From Paenibacillus selenitireducens (GTDB lineage Bacteria > Bacillota > Bacilli > Paenibacillales > Paenibacillaceae), in assembly GCF_002021565.1 (NCBI RefSeq), contig NZ_MSZX01000003.1, forward strand, positions 434,027-498,026: a DNA stretch of 64,000 bases, in the 5' to 3' direction. Below are positions 25,470 through 34,745 of this stretch, in pieces. The first letter of the stretch is position 1; each line of letters opens with the position of its first letter. The notes below the pieces were generated by a model, which saw only the letters and a program-made list of their open reading frames with translations, did not search any database and was not told where the DNA came from. The position numbers and the translations under genes are program-made.

Positions 25470-26576
25470 ATGTCATCAAATGTAGATGTTGCGGAAGCAG
25501 AACAATTTATTGGGACTTGCTATCTAGAGTGGGGAAGAACAGAGGAAGAGGCTTTAGCTCGGATTGAAGAAGTGAGACATGCTATTCGCGAGCATGGATA
25601 TTATGAACAAACGCTTGAGGAGCTGACTTATGGGGCGAAGCTGGCTTGGCGTAATAGTAATCGCTGCATTGGGCGGTTATTCTGGGATACGCTGACCGTA
25701 TTGGATGCTCGCGACTTGCGGACGGAGGAAGAGGTTGCTGAAGCGCTGTTCCAGCATGTGGAGACGGCGACGAACGGCGGCAAAATCCGGCCTACGATAA
25801 CGGTGTTCAAGGCCGAGCATGCGCCGGGGGATACTATCCGTATTTTCAATCATCAATTGATCCGATATGCAGGCTATGAGACCGAGCATGGGGTCATAGG
25901 TGATCCGCATTCGGTTCCATTCACGAAGATGTGCCAGAAGTTAGGCTGGACAGGGGACGGTGGACACTTTGATATCCTGCCGATCGTGATTCAGATCGGG
26001 GAGCGTGTACCACGTTATTTTGAGATTCCGAAGTCTCTCGTGCTGGAGGTACCCATTACACATCCGGAGAACGCGGCGTTTGAGGATTTGCATTTACAGT
26101 GGTATGCCGTGCCAGCCGTATCGGATATGCGTCTCGACATCGGCGGGATGAACTATCCTGCGGCACCATTCAATGGTTGGTATATGGGGACGGAGATCGG
26201 AGCACGGAATTTTGCGGATACCGAACGGTACAATATGCTGCCGAAGGTGGCGTCTATCCTTGGATTGGATACGAGCAGTGAGTCGTCATTATGGCGGGAT
26301 CGGGCGCTCGTTGAATTGAATGTTGCGGTATTGCATTCGTTTAAGGAAAAGGGCGTGTCCATCGTTGATCATCATACGGCTGCACAGCAATTTATGCGAT
26401 TTGAAGCGAATGAAGCCAAGGCAGAGCGACCGGTAACGGGGAATTGGACCTGGTTGATTCCGCCAGTTTCGCCGGCTACGACGCATATTTTTCATAAACC
26501 TTACAACAATACCATCATAAAGCCGAACTTTTTCTATCAGAAAGCACCGGTCTTTGCCGAAGATGGCGGGGAGTAG
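25470..26576 (+). CDS. nos: Nitric oxide synthase oxygenase
   Basis: A 368-residue bacterial NOS made only of the oxygenase domain. WRNSNRCIGRLFW carries the heme-thiolate Cys66, and NGWYMGTEIGARNF has the Glu that binds L-arginine; TGNWTWLIPPVSPATTHIFH near the end is the pterin/dimer region. It converts arginine to NO and citrulline with electrons from host flavodoxin-type reductases. ATG at 25470 is 10 bp behind AGGAG; an in-frame GTG at 25464 is the alternative. The stop is 2 bp from the next gene, so NOS and the prenyltransferase are almost certainly one operon. Confidence 0.95.
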   Translation: MSSNVDVAEAEQFIGTCYLEWGRTEEEALARIEEVRHAIREHGYYEQTLEELTYGAKLAWRNSNRCIGRLFWDTLTVLDARDLRTEEEVAEALFQHVETATNGGKIRPTITVFKAEHAPGDTIRIFNHQLIRYAGYETEHGVIGDPHSVPFTKMCQKLGWTGDGGHFDILPIVIQIGERVPRYFEIPKSLVLEVPITHPENAAFEDLHLQWYAVPAVSDMRLDIGGMNYPAAPFNGWYMGTEIGARNFADTERYNMLPKVASILGLDTSSESSLWRDRALVELNVAVLHSFKEKGVSIVDHHTAAQQFMRFEANEAKAERPVTGNWTWLIPPVSPATTHIFHKPYNNTIIKPNFFYQKAPVFAEDGGE

Positions 26577-26578
26577 GG

Positions 26579-27529
26579 ATGATGATCAGACGATTTTTAG
26601 ACTTGGTAGAGATCAAGACCAAAGTAGCAAGTATGATTCCTTTTCTGATGGGAACGGTCTATGCTATCTTCCATTTTCATACGTTCAACGGGTATCACTG
26701 GTTATTGATGCTCGTGTCTTTGTTAAGCTTCGATATGGCTACGACGGCGATTAACAATTACTATGACTTTAAAAAAGCGGTTCGTACCCATGGTTATGGC
26801 TATGAGACACATAATGCGGTTGTACGATACGGTATGAAAGAACGTTCGGTTGTATTGCTGATTGCTGTATTGCTCTTCCTAGCTATTGGGGCAGGCATCA
26901 TGCTCGTATTCGAGACGGGGCTCCTCATTTTCTTGCTTGGGGGGTTATCGTTCTGTGTGGGGATTCTGTATTCCTTCGGGCCGATTCCGATCTCCCGCAT
27001 GCCGCTTGGAGAGCTGTTCTCCGGTTTATTTATGGGGTTCGTCATTATTTTTATATCGACATATATTCATGTGCCAGGGGATCAATTGGTGTCATTGACG
27101 ATAGACAGTAATCTATTCGTGCATCTCGATATTCAGCTCGTCGAAGTGTTGTTGGTCTTCGGGGTTTCGATTCCAGCCATCCTTGCCATTGCGAATATCA
27201 TGCTTGCGAATAACATCTGTGATGTTGAAGACGATATGGAGAACCGGCGGTATACACTGCCCGTCTATATCGGGAAGCCGAATGCACTTCTTCTGTATCG
27301 GTATATTTATTATGCGGCGTATTTGGACATTTTCGTGCTATTTTATCTTCGAGTACATCCGGTACTGCTGCTCTTGCTGCTCTGTACACTGATTCCCGTG
27401 CATCGGAACATCAAGCGGTTCGAATCACTGCAGACCAAGAAAGACACGTTCATCTTAGCCGTTCGTAATTTTGTGCTTATCAATGTCGCGCGTATCCTAG
27501 TGCTGACGCTTGCAGCCATCTGGAGTTGA
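26579..27529 (+). CDS. UbiA/MenA-like prenyltransferase
   Basis: A 316-residue membrane protein with eight to nine helices. INNYYDFKKAV occupies the place of the first Asp-rich motif (usually NDxxDxxxxD), with the first Asp replaced by Asn and the last missing; the second motif is present as NNICDVEDDMENRRYTLPV. YSFGPIPISRMPLGE is shared with MenA. It probably transfers a polyprenyl chain to an aromatic acceptor in the membrane; whether this is menaquinone synthesis is unsure given the altered motif. It begins 2 bp after nos (ATG at 26579 or 26582), with the ribosome binding site inside nos. Confidence 0.82.
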   Translation: MMIRRFLDLVEIKTKVASMIPFLMGTVYAIFHFHTFNGYHWLLMLVSLLSFDMATTAINNYYDFKKAVRTHGYGYETHNAVVRYGMKERSVVLLIAVLLFLAIGAGIMLVFETGLLIFLLGGLSFCVGILYSFGPIPISRMPLGELFSGLFMGFVIIFISTYIHVPGDQLVSLTIDSNLFVHLDIQLVEVLLVFGVSIPAILAIANIMLANNICDVEDDMENRRYTLPVYIGKPNALLLYRYIYYAAYLDIFVLFYLRVHPVLLLLLLCTLIPVHRNIKRFESLQTKKDTFILAVRNFVLINVARILVLTLAAIWS

Positions 27530-27589
27530 ATCTTGCCGTGTCGGGATGGAATCCATTACACTGAAGTCAATAGATTTGACGGAAGGTAG

Positions 27590-29560
27590 TTGAACGCCTT
27601 GAGTAACCGATCGAAGCAGCAGCAAAACGTTGGGATTTTTGCGCATGTGGATGCGGGAAAAACAACAACGACGGAACATATATTGTATGAGAGCGGGCGG
27701 ATTCGGTCGCTAGGCAGCGTGGATTCGGGTACAGCATTGACGGATTCGATGGATATTGAGAGAGAACGGGGCATTTCGGTGCGGGCGGCGATGACGTCTT
27801 TTAAGTGGAAAGGCCAAGCGGTGAATCTCGTGGATACACCAGGGCATGTCGATTTTCTGTCTGAAGTGGAACGTTCCTTGCGCGTGATGGACGGCGCTGT
27901 ATTGATTATTTCGGCAGTCGAAGGCGTACAAGCCCAGACGGAAGTCATCTGGAACGCCCTTCGCAAGCTGCGCATCCCGACCCTTATTTTCGTGAATAAA
28001 ATGGATCGGATTGGTGCGAATGTGGAGGCCGTGATGGAGGGAATTCATAAATATTTATCCCCGGATATCGTTCCTTTTCAAGCGTCTATCGGTATCGAAC
28101 ATGATTTCCAAGGAGCAGAAGATTTATGGGCGAACGGGGACGAGTCGTTATACGAATCGCTCGCAGAGCGGAATGAGGAACTTCTCCAGCGTTATTTAAA
28201 TGGCGAGACTGTCGACCCAATCGATTGGAAGCAGCATGCAGTCGATATGATAAAGCGTGCTGAAATTTTTCCGCTTTTCTTCGGTGCAGCAGGCAAGGGT
28301 ATCGGCGTAACCGCGGTCATGGATGCGATGGTTGAATATCTGCCTGCAGCGCACGGTGATGCGGAAGCTCCACTGTCAGGGATTGTGTTCAAAATCGAAC
28401 GCGACAAAACGATGGGGCGCATGGCATATGTGCGTTTATATGAAGGGTCTATGCGAAACCGAGATGTGATCTATAATCATACGCAGCAGTTGGCGGAGAA
28501 AATAACCCAAATTCGTAAAGTGGATGGCGGGCGATCGGAAGATATCGGCGTGCTGCAAGCTGGGGATATTGCCGCCGTCTGCGGGATGACACAGGTTCGG
28601 ATTGGCGATGTGTTAGGGCAGCCGGATGCCATTCCGGATGAAGCACGGCTTGCCGTGCCGCTGTTGACGGTTCAAGCGCATTGGGTGAACGAAGCAGAAT
28701 ATCCGAAAGTTGTTCAGGCCATGCAAGAGCTGTCAGACGAGGATCCGCTGCTGGATGTGCAGTGGATGCAAGATGAGCGGGAGCTTCATGTCAAAGTGAT
28801 GGGTCCGATCCAGCTTGAGATTCTAACGAATCTGCTTGCCAATCGATACGGATTGCAGGTGAAATTCGGACAACCTTCTGTCATTTATAAAGAAACGCCG
28901 GCACAAGCTGGAGAAGGGTTCATTGCTTATACCATGCCGAAGCCGTGTTGGGCGATTCTCCGCTTCTGGATCGAGCCTGGTCCACGGGGCAGCGGTCTGC
29001 ATTATGAGGCGGACGTTCGAACCGAGAAGCTGCTGCTCCAGTATCAGAACGAAGTGGCTCGCAGGGTTCCTGAGGCACTACAGCAAGGGTTATATGGCTG
29101 GGAAGTCGTGGATTTGAAGGTGAAGCTGATCGAAGGCGAACATCATGTGTGGCATACACATCCGCTTGATTTTGCCGTTGCTACGCCCATGGGCATTATG
29201 GATGGACTATCGAATGTAGGTACGCAATTGTTGGAGCCTATATTGCAATTCCGCATGGTTGTCCCAGAGGAGTTCGGCGGACGTGTGATGAATGATCTTA
29301 TTCTCATGCGAGGAACCTTTGAACCGCCAAGCCTGCATGGAGACCGAATGGTCATCGAGGGTCGCGTACCCGTTGCTACATCACTGGATTACCCGATGGA
29401 GCTCGGTTCATTAACGAAGGGCCGGGGCACGATTGCAACCTTTTTCGATGGGTATGAGGTTTGCCCACCCGATGTGAAGGCAGAGCGTCAACGCCGAGGT
29501 GTGAATCCGCTGGATCAGTCGAAGTATATTCTCAGTGTGAGAAAAGCGCTGCAAGGGTAA
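27590..29560 (+). CDS. TetM/EF-G-like translational GTPase
   Basis: A 656-residue GTPase of the tetracycline ribosomal-protection type. G1 is AHVDAGKTTTTE, G2 region RERGISV, G3 DTPGHVDF and G4 NKMD; domains II-V of EF-G follow, giving a length close to TetM (639). It most likely releases stalled or drug-bound ribosomes. Relation to real tetracycline resistance cannot be judged from sequence. The start is one of two TTG codons (27590 or 27599) behind GGAAGG. It follows the prenyltransferase by 60 bp without a terminator between, and may be in the same transcript. Confidence 0.85.
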   Translation: MNALSNRSKQQQNVGIFAHVDAGKTTTTEHILYESGRIRSLGSVDSGTALTDSMDIERERGISVRAAMTSFKWKGQAVNLVDTPGHVDFLSEVERSLRVMDGAVLIISAVEGVQAQTEVIWNALRKLRIPTLIFVNKMDRIGANVEAVMEGIHKYLSPDIVPFQASIGIEHDFQGAEDLWANGDESLYESLAERNEELLQRYLNGETVDPIDWKQHAVDMIKRAEIFPLFFGAAGKGIGVTAVMDAMVEYLPAAHGDAEAPLSGIVFKIERDKTMGRMAYVRLYEGSMRNRDVIYNHTQQLAEKITQIRKVDGGRSEDIGVLQAGDIAAVCGMTQVRIGDVLGQPDAIPDEARLAVPLLTVQAHWVNEAEYPKVVQAMQELSDEDPLLDVQWMQDERELHVKVMGPIQLEILTNLLANRYGLQVKFGQPSVIYKETPAQAGEGFIAYTMPKPCWAILRFWIEPGPRGSGLHYEADVRTEKLLLQYQNEVARRVPEALQQGLYGWEVVDLKVKLIEGEHHVWHTHPLDFAVATPMGIMDGLSNVGTQLLEPILQFRMVVPEEFGGRVMNDLILMRGTFEPPSLHGDRMVIEGRVPVATSLDYPMELGSLTKGRGTIATFFDGYEVCPPDVKAERQRRGVNPLDQSKYILSVRKALQG

Positions 29561-29711
29561 TGCGACTAAACAAGAATATACATGCAGTATACATTTTTTA
29601 AATGTGTCTATTTTATGAAAATCGAGACAACTTAACCCTATGAGCTAATCGAACAAATTGGTAATATTCATCATAAATTATTTGTAAATCCAAGGCTATA
29701 CGAGGGATGTG

Positions 29712-29741
29712 GAGAATCTGCTAGAGCAGATTCTCTTTTTT
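29712..29741 (+). terminator. Terminator upstream of the siderophore operon
   Basis: GAGAATCTGCT and AGCAGATTCTC with a 3-nt loop, followed by TTTTTT. It ends the transcript of the GTPase gene. Confidence 0.9.
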
Positions 29742-29780
29742 GTGTATTTTTATACAGTGTTATAAAAGGAGGTTGCTTCC

Positions 29781-29841
29781 TTGCATATATTCTGCAATGT
29801 GCTATAATTCTCCCTAGTCGTTGATAGTGATTCTCATTATC
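29781..29841 (+). promoter_or_regulatory. Promoter and Fur box of the siderophore operon
   Basis: TTGCAT (29781-29786), a 16-bp spacer and TATAAT (29803-29808) form the promoter. Immediately downstream, GATAGTGATTCTCATTATC (29823-29841) agrees with the 19-bp Fur box at 16 positions, placed to block transcription when iron is plentiful. Confidence 0.88.
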
Positions 29842-29896
29842 ACAAAATGTGGTGCGTAAGAAATAGACCACAATCTCTCTACTCAAAGGATGCGTC

Positions 29897-30847
29897 ATGA
29901 AAAAGAGATATTTGATTATTGCCCTTATCGTATTATCTATTCTATCTATTTTTGTCGGTGTAAGGGATTTGAAGCCGTCCGATTTGTTGCATCTCACAGA
30001 GGACCAAGCGCAAATCTTGTTCGTCAGTCGGATACCGCGTCTGATCAGTATCATTATCGCTGGCGTCAGCATGAGTATTTGCGGTCTGATTATGCAGCAG
30101 CTTACACGCAATAAATTCGTATCTCCTACAACGGCAGGGACGATGGATTCTGCCCGGCTGGGCATTCTGGTTGCGCTCATGCTGTTTACAACGGCAAGTC
30201 CTTTGCTGAAGATGGGTGTCGCTTTCGTATTCGCTTTGCTAGGCACATTCGTATTCATGCGTATTTTAGAGAAAATCAAATTTAAAGATACGATATTCAT
30301 CCCGCTTGTCGGGTTGATGTTCGGTAATATTATAACGTCGATTTCTACGTTTTTTGCTTACAAGTATGATCTCATTCAGAACATGTCCTCCTGGCTGCTC
30401 GGGGATTTCTCTATGATTCTGAAAGGAAAATACGAGTTGATGTATATTACGGTCCCGTTGGTGATCGTGGCCTACCTCTATGCGAGTAAATTTACCGTGG
30501 CGGGGATGGGAGAGGATTTCTCCCGTAATCTGGGGATGAACTACAGACGAGTGGTTAACATCGGGCTTGTTCTCGTAGCATTAATGACGTCTTCAGTGAT
30601 TTTGACCGTCGGTGTTATTCCTTTCTTAGGGTTAATTATTCCGAACTTGGTCTCGATGTATCGGGGCGATCATCTGAAGCACAGCCTTTTCCACACCGCC
30701 GTGTTAGGCGCCGTATTCGTGCTCTTCTGCGACATATTGGGTCGGATTGTCATTTATCCTTACGAAATTCCAATCAGCCTGACGGTAGGCATACTGGGAA
30801 GTATTATTTTCGTTTACTTACTGATGAGGAGAAAGGCATATGAGTAA
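29897..30847 (+). CDS. yclN: Siderophore ABC permease YclN-type
   Basis: A 316-residue FecCD-family permease. It closely follows the YclN pattern (SRIPRLISIIIAGVSMSICG, LIMQQLTRNKFVSPTTAGTM, DTIFIPLVGLMFGNI), with eight to nine membrane helices. As half of the membrane channel it pairs with the next gene, with which it overlaps by 8 bp. In Bacillus the YclNOPQ system imports petrobactin-type ferric siderophores; the exact ligand here is inferred. Iron control by Fur is supported by the box just upstream. Confidence 0.93.
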   Translation: MKKRYLIIALIVLSILSIFVGVRDLKPSDLLHLTEDQAQILFVSRIPRLISIIIAGVSMSICGLIMQQLTRNKFVSPTTAGTMDSARLGILVALMLFTTASPLLKMGVAFVFALLGTFVFMRILEKIKFKDTIFIPLVGLMFGNIITSISTFFAYKYDLIQNMSSWLLGDFSMILKGKYELMYITVPLVIVAYLYASKFTVAGMGEDFSRNLGMNYRRVVNIGLVLVALMTSSVILTVGVIPFLGLIIPNLVSMYRGDHLKHSLFHTAVLGAVFVLFCDILGRIVIYPYEIPISLTVGILGSIIFVYLLMRRKAYE

Positions 30848-31787
30848 TCGCGCTAAACTAGGTTCTCTGTTCGGGCTAGCCCTGATATTAATAGCGACAT
30901 ACATGCTGATTCAAGCTGGAGGCAATTGGGATTATGTGCTGCCGCGGCGCGGGATGAAGATTTTCGCCATGATACTGACAGGCGGGGCGATTGCCTTCGC
31001 AACGGTGGTATTCCAGACGATAACGAACAATCGGATTCTGACGCCGAGTATTATCGGGTTAGATGCTTTATATATGCTCATTCAGACGATTGTCATCTTT
31101 ATTTTCGGTTCGTCCAGCCTGTTCATTCGGAATGGGAATATCAATTTTATTATTTGCTTGGGGTTAATGATTGTCTTCTCTGCGATCCTCTTTAAGGTGA
31201 TGTTCCGCGGGGAAGGTCGCAATATCTATTTTCTGCTGCTGATCGGTCTGATCTTCGGCACATTATTCCAGAGTCTGGCTTCGTTCATGCAGGTGCTGAT
31301 TGATCCGAATGAATTTCAGATTGTTCAGGACAAAATGTTCGCAAGTTTCAATAACATGAAGACGAATCTTCTAATGATATCGCTCGTGTGTTTTATCTTG
31401 GTGGCTGTATACCTGGCGAAATATATGAAATACCTAGACGTCCTGTCCCTTGGGAGAGATCAAGCGATTAATCTAGGGGTTCCTTATGACCGGGTTGTCA
31501 AAAGACTGCTGACTATCGTGGCGATTCTGATCTCGATTTCAACCGCGTTAATCGGTCCCATTACGTTCTTAGGTTTGCTTGTAGCCAATGTCGCTTATGA
31601 GTTCCTTCGTACGTATCAGCACAAAACGTTGATTCTGGGCTCCACGCTCATTAGTATCGTCGCTTTAGTCGGCGGGCAATTGATTGTTGAACGCGTATTT
31701 ACCTTCTCGACCACACTTAGCGTCATTATTAATTTTATTGGTGGCGTGTACTTTATCTATCTACTGCTAAGGGAGAATAAGTCATGA
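30840..31787 (+). CDS. yclO: Siderophore ABC permease YclO-type
   Basis: A 315-residue FecCD-family permease with about nine membrane helices (RRGMKIFAMILTGGAIAFAT, TNNRILTPSIIGLDALYMLI, IGPITFLGLLVANVAYEFLR). It overlaps the first permease by 8 bp and the ATPase gene by 4 bp, implying translational coupling. It forms the heterodimeric channel for the ferric siderophore. Confidence 0.93.
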   Translation: MSNRAKLGSLFGLALILIATYMLIQAGGNWDYVLPRRGMKIFAMILTGGAIAFATVVFQTITNNRILTPSIIGLDALYMLIQTIVIFIFGSSSLFIRNGNINFIICLGLMIVFSAILFKVMFRGEGRNIYFLLLIGLIFGTLFQSLASFMQVLIDPNEFQIVQDKMFASFNNMKTNLLMISLVCFILVAVYLAKYMKYLDVLSLGRDQAINLGVPYDRVVKRLLTIVAILISISTALIGPITFLGLLVANVAYEFLRTYQHKTLILGSTLISIVALVGGQLIVERVFTFSTTLSVIINFIGGVYFIYLLLRENKS

Positions 31788-32542
31788 TCGAAGTGAAGAA
31801 TGTATCCAAAACTTATGGCGCGAAGTATGTGGTGGAGGACGTCTCCGTCTCTATTCAGAAGGGTAAAATTACGTCCTTCATTGGTGCCAACGGCGCAGGG
31901 AAAAGTACATTAATCTCGATGATTACCCGACTAATCTCGAAGGATACAGGTCAAGTGCTGATCGATGGGAAGGAAATTGGACAATGGAAAAGCAATGATC
32001 TCGCTAAGAAAATTTCCATTCTGAAGCAATCCAACCATACGAGTCTTCGTCTAACCATTCGAGAACTGGTGTCATTCGGCCGATTCCCTTATTCCCAAGG
32101 CAGGTTAACCCCTGAAGATTGGACCTTTGTGGATGAAGCGATTGCCTACATGGAGCTCACCGATATACAGGACAAATATTTGGATCAACTGAGCGGTGGT
32201 CAGAAGCAGCGTGCCTATATCGCAATGGTTATCGCGCAGAATACCGACTATGTGCTGCTCGATGAGCCGCTGAATAATTTGGACATGAAGCACTCGGTTC
32301 AGATTATGAAGATCTTGAGAAGATTGGTCGATGAGTTAGGCAAGACGGTGGTCATTGTTATCCATGATATCAACTTTGCCTCCTGTTATTCCGACTACAT
32401 TGTAGCTTTGAAAGATGGGAAGATCGTACGCGAAGGGGCGACAGCCGAGATTATCGATCATCATGTGCTTCAAGAGGTCTATGGGATGGATATTCGGATT
32501 GAGGAGATTAACAATCATAAGATTTGCGTCTATTTCGCGTAA
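31784..32542 (+). CDS. yclP: Siderophore ABC ATPase YclP-type
   Basis: A 252-residue ABC ATPase. Walker A GANGAGKST at about residue 35, signature LSGGQKQRAYIAM, Walker B DYVLLDEPLNNLD and the switch His in VIHDINFAS are intact. The C-terminal REGATAEIIDHHVLQEVYGM is typical for the FepC/YclP group. It powers the two preceding permeases; ATG overlaps the stop of yclO. Confidence 0.94.
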   Translation: MIEVKNVSKTYGAKYVVEDVSVSIQKGKITSFIGANGAGKSTLISMITRLISKDTGQVLIDGKEIGQWKSNDLAKKISILKQSNHTSLRLTIRELVSFGRFPYSQGRLTPEDWTFVDEAIAYMELTDIQDKYLDQLSGGQKQRAYIAMVIAQNTDYVLLDEPLNNLDMKHSVQIMKILRRLVDELGKTVVIVIHDINFASCYSDYIVALKDGKIVREGATAEIIDHHVLQEVYGMDIRIEEINNHKICVYFA

Positions 32543-32615
32543 AAGGGATTAAGTTCGACGGTTAACAGCTGGACTGTCGATTTAATATATAAAAAAATTA
32601 AGAGGTGGTAGGAAA

Positions 32616-33578
32616 ATGAAAAAAGCATTACTTTTTCTTGTGTTTGCAATGGTAATCACCGTAGTTGCAGCTTGCGGCTCTAAAAATACATCAACGGATT
32701 CCGAAGTGTCTGCGGGCACTGAAACAACGCAAGATGCGAAGGGAATTACAGTTAAACATCAATTGGGTGAAACGGTTGTACCGAAAAACCCGTCGAAAGT
32801 CGTTGTATTTGATTATGGCACATTGGACTCTTTAGATAAATTAGGTGTGGATGTTCTAGCGGTATCCAAAGATAGCTTGCCAGGTTACTTAGAGAAATTT
32901 AAAGATGCTAAATACGAAAATGCCGGTGGACTTAAAGAGCCGGACTTCGAGAAGATAAATAGCTTGAAACCGGATTTGATCATTATTTCAGGGCGCCAAC
33001 AAGATTCTTATGAAGAGTTGAGCAAAATTGCACCGACGATTCACCTAGGTGTCGATACAAAGCGTTATATGGAGTCTTTTAAAGAGAATGCTGAGATATT
33101 AGGGAAAATATTTGGTAAAGAAGATGCAGTAAAAGAAGAACTAGCGAAAGTAGACGAGACGATTGCTACGGTTAGTGAGAAGGCGAAATCTAGCGGCAAG
33201 AAAGCGCTCATTGTCCTCGCGAATGAAGGCAAAGTTAGTGCATATGGTGCAGGTGGCCGATTCGGATTAATTCATGATGTATTAGGATTTGAACAATCCG
33301 ATAGCAACATCGAAGTGTCTACACATGGTAAAAGCATTTCTTTCGAGTATATTGTTGAGAAAAATCCAGATTATCTATTTGTTGTAGACCGTGGTGCAAT
33401 GTCCGGGGGATCAGGTGATTCTTCCGCGAAGCAAGTCGTAGAAAATGATCTTGTGAAAAATACCAACGCGTTCAAAGACGGTAAAATCGTATACTTGGAT
33501 CCAGATTACTGGTATTTATCCGGCGGCGGATTAACTTCCGTTCCTGCCATGGTTGACGAAGTATCCAAAAGCTTGTAA
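32616..33578 (+). CDS. yclQ: Siderophore-binding lipoprotein YclQ-type
   Basis: A 320-residue lipoprotein (MKKALLFLVFAMVITVVAAC with lipobox VAAC). The mature part is a class III periplasmic-binding fold (KVVVFDYGTLDSLDKLGVDV, KPDLIIISGRQ, YLDPDYWYLSGGG), closest in pattern to YclQ/FatB. It captures the ferric siderophore outside the membrane. A small hairpin (TCGAC/GTCGA at 32555-32580) in the 73-bp gap after yclP may protect or separately tune this mRNA. AGAGGTGG precedes the start; a terminator follows. Confidence 0.93.
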   Translation: MKKALLFLVFAMVITVVAACGSKNTSTDSEVSAGTETTQDAKGITVKHQLGETVVPKNPSKVVVFDYGTLDSLDKLGVDVLAVSKDSLPGYLEKFKDAKYENAGGLKEPDFEKINSLKPDLIIISGRQQDSYEELSKIAPTIHLGVDTKRYMESFKENAEILGKIFGKEDAVKEELAKVDETIATVSEKAKSSGKKALIVLANEGKVSAYGAGGRFGLIHDVLGFEQSDSNIEVSTHGKSISFEYIVEKNPDYLFVVDRGAMSGGSGDSSAKQVVENDLVKNTNAFKDGKIVYLDPDYWYLSGGGLTSVPAMVDEVSKSL

Positions 33579-33587
33579 TTGCATATA

Positions 33588-33632
33588 GAAAAGCCGTTAC
33601 GGCGAGAGTTTCTCGCGCGTAGCGGCTTTTTT
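33588..33632 (+). terminator. Terminator of the siderophore operon
   Basis: AAAAGCCGTTACG/CGTAGCGGCTTTT arms with an inner GCGAGA/TCTCGC stem, followed by TTTTTT. Confidence 0.92.
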
Positions 33633-33686
33633 GTGCGTAAAACGATCCATTTCCTCATAAGATGTATTGAATTGGAGGGAGATGGC

Positions 33687-34670
33687 ATGAATCGAACGGA
33701 TCGACGGATGGCGATCGTGCAACAACTGCAGCAGCAAGGTATGATGCGGGCAGAGGATATAGCTGCGCTATTCGCAACAAGTGTGAGAACGATATATCGC
33801 GATGCATTAGCCCTGAGTAAAGCGGGTATTCCGATTTATGGGTCCCCAGGACGGGGATATTCGCTTGCAGCAGAGGAGTTCTTGGCGCCTGTCAGCTTTA
33901 CAGGAGAGGAAGCGATGGCCCTACTGCTCGGGAGTGATTGGATTGAAGAGCAATTAGATCATGGGTACCGTGCAGCAGCGCAGAAGCTTCGTTCCAAGGT
34001 AGAGGCGGTATTGCCCCTTAATATGAAGCGAAAAGTAAACCGGCAGCGCGCAGGGCTGCGGCTTGCAGCATTATCCCACGCGCAAGAAGAGCGGGAGACC
34101 GATACGTTAAGTGTCTTGCGCAGCGCGATTGTAACGGAGACGGCGATTCAATTTCGCTATGATCGGCTAACGCCATATGACGACGGAAGCTCGGAAAGCG
34201 TACGCTCTGTTGATCCGTATGGTCTGGTGTTTGCTTCGGGCGCATGGAGTGTGATTGGACATTGCCATTTGCGTCAGGACATCCGCCAGTTCCGGGTGGA
34301 GCGTATTTCGGATTTGGAGCGTGAGGCACGGACGTTCCAGCGGCCTGCAGACTTCCAACTCCGTAGATACAAGTCCGCCAGAGGGCGTTCTGTCTTAATA
34401 CAAGTGCTTTTTCAACAGGCTGCGGCAAAGAAAGTAAAGGACAATCCCGGACCTGATGTAACGGGGATGACAGAAACGGACGAAGGGCTGCTCGTGACCC
34501 TTCATGTGAGACAAGTTGAAGATGCCATTCCATGGTTATTGGGTTGGGGGACGCAAGCCGAGGTGCTCGAACCGCAGTCCCTACGAGCGGAGTTGGCTCA
34601 AGTGGCGAAAGCTTTGACGAAGGTGTATGTCAAGACGGAGGAGATGGAGGAGATGGAAAGAACTGAATAA
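33687..34670 (+). CDS. HTH-WYL transcriptional regulator
   Basis: A 327-residue DeoR/HTH_11-type winged helix (residues 5-60: RRMAIVQQLQQQGMMRAEDI, FATSVRTIYRDALALSKAGI) followed by a WYL domain (about 140-235: AIQFRYDRL, VDPYGLVFASGAWSVIGHC, IRQFRVERISDLE) and a WCX-like C-terminus. WYL proteins bind nucleotides or nucleic acid and act as repressors or activators. The ATG at 33687 is behind GGAGGGAG; an upstream frame extension runs through the terminator and is rejected. It directly precedes the broken dihydrofolate reductase gene. Target unknown. Confidence 0.9.
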   Translation: MNRTDRRMAIVQQLQQQGMMRAEDIAALFATSVRTIYRDALALSKAGIPIYGSPGRGYSLAAEEFLAPVSFTGEEAMALLLGSDWIEEQLDHGYRAAAQKLRSKVEAVLPLNMKRKVNRQRAGLRLAALSHAQEERETDTLSVLRSAIVTETAIQFRYDRLTPYDDGSSESVRSVDPYGLVFASGAWSVIGHCHLRQDIRQFRVERISDLEREARTFQRPADFQLRRYKSARGRSVLIQVLFQQAAAKKVKDNPGPDVTGMTETDEGLLVTLHVRQVEDAIPWLLGWGTQAEVLEPQSLRAELAQVAKALTKVYVKTEEMEEMERTE

Positions 34671-34745
34671 TCATCCGCAGGCAGGATTCTATCTCTCTTT
34701 TCAAGAAGTAACTGTTATCAAGGATGAAGAAGGTCGTGATAGCAG

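Noticed and set aside
25470-26576. Truncated NOS lacking its reductase domain
   Set aside because: Bacterial NOS in Bacilli normally consists of the oxygenase domain only; the length is complete.
27590-29560. Calling this a tetracycline resistance determinant
   Set aside because: The family includes many chromosomal GTPases without resistance function; sequence reading alone cannot decide.
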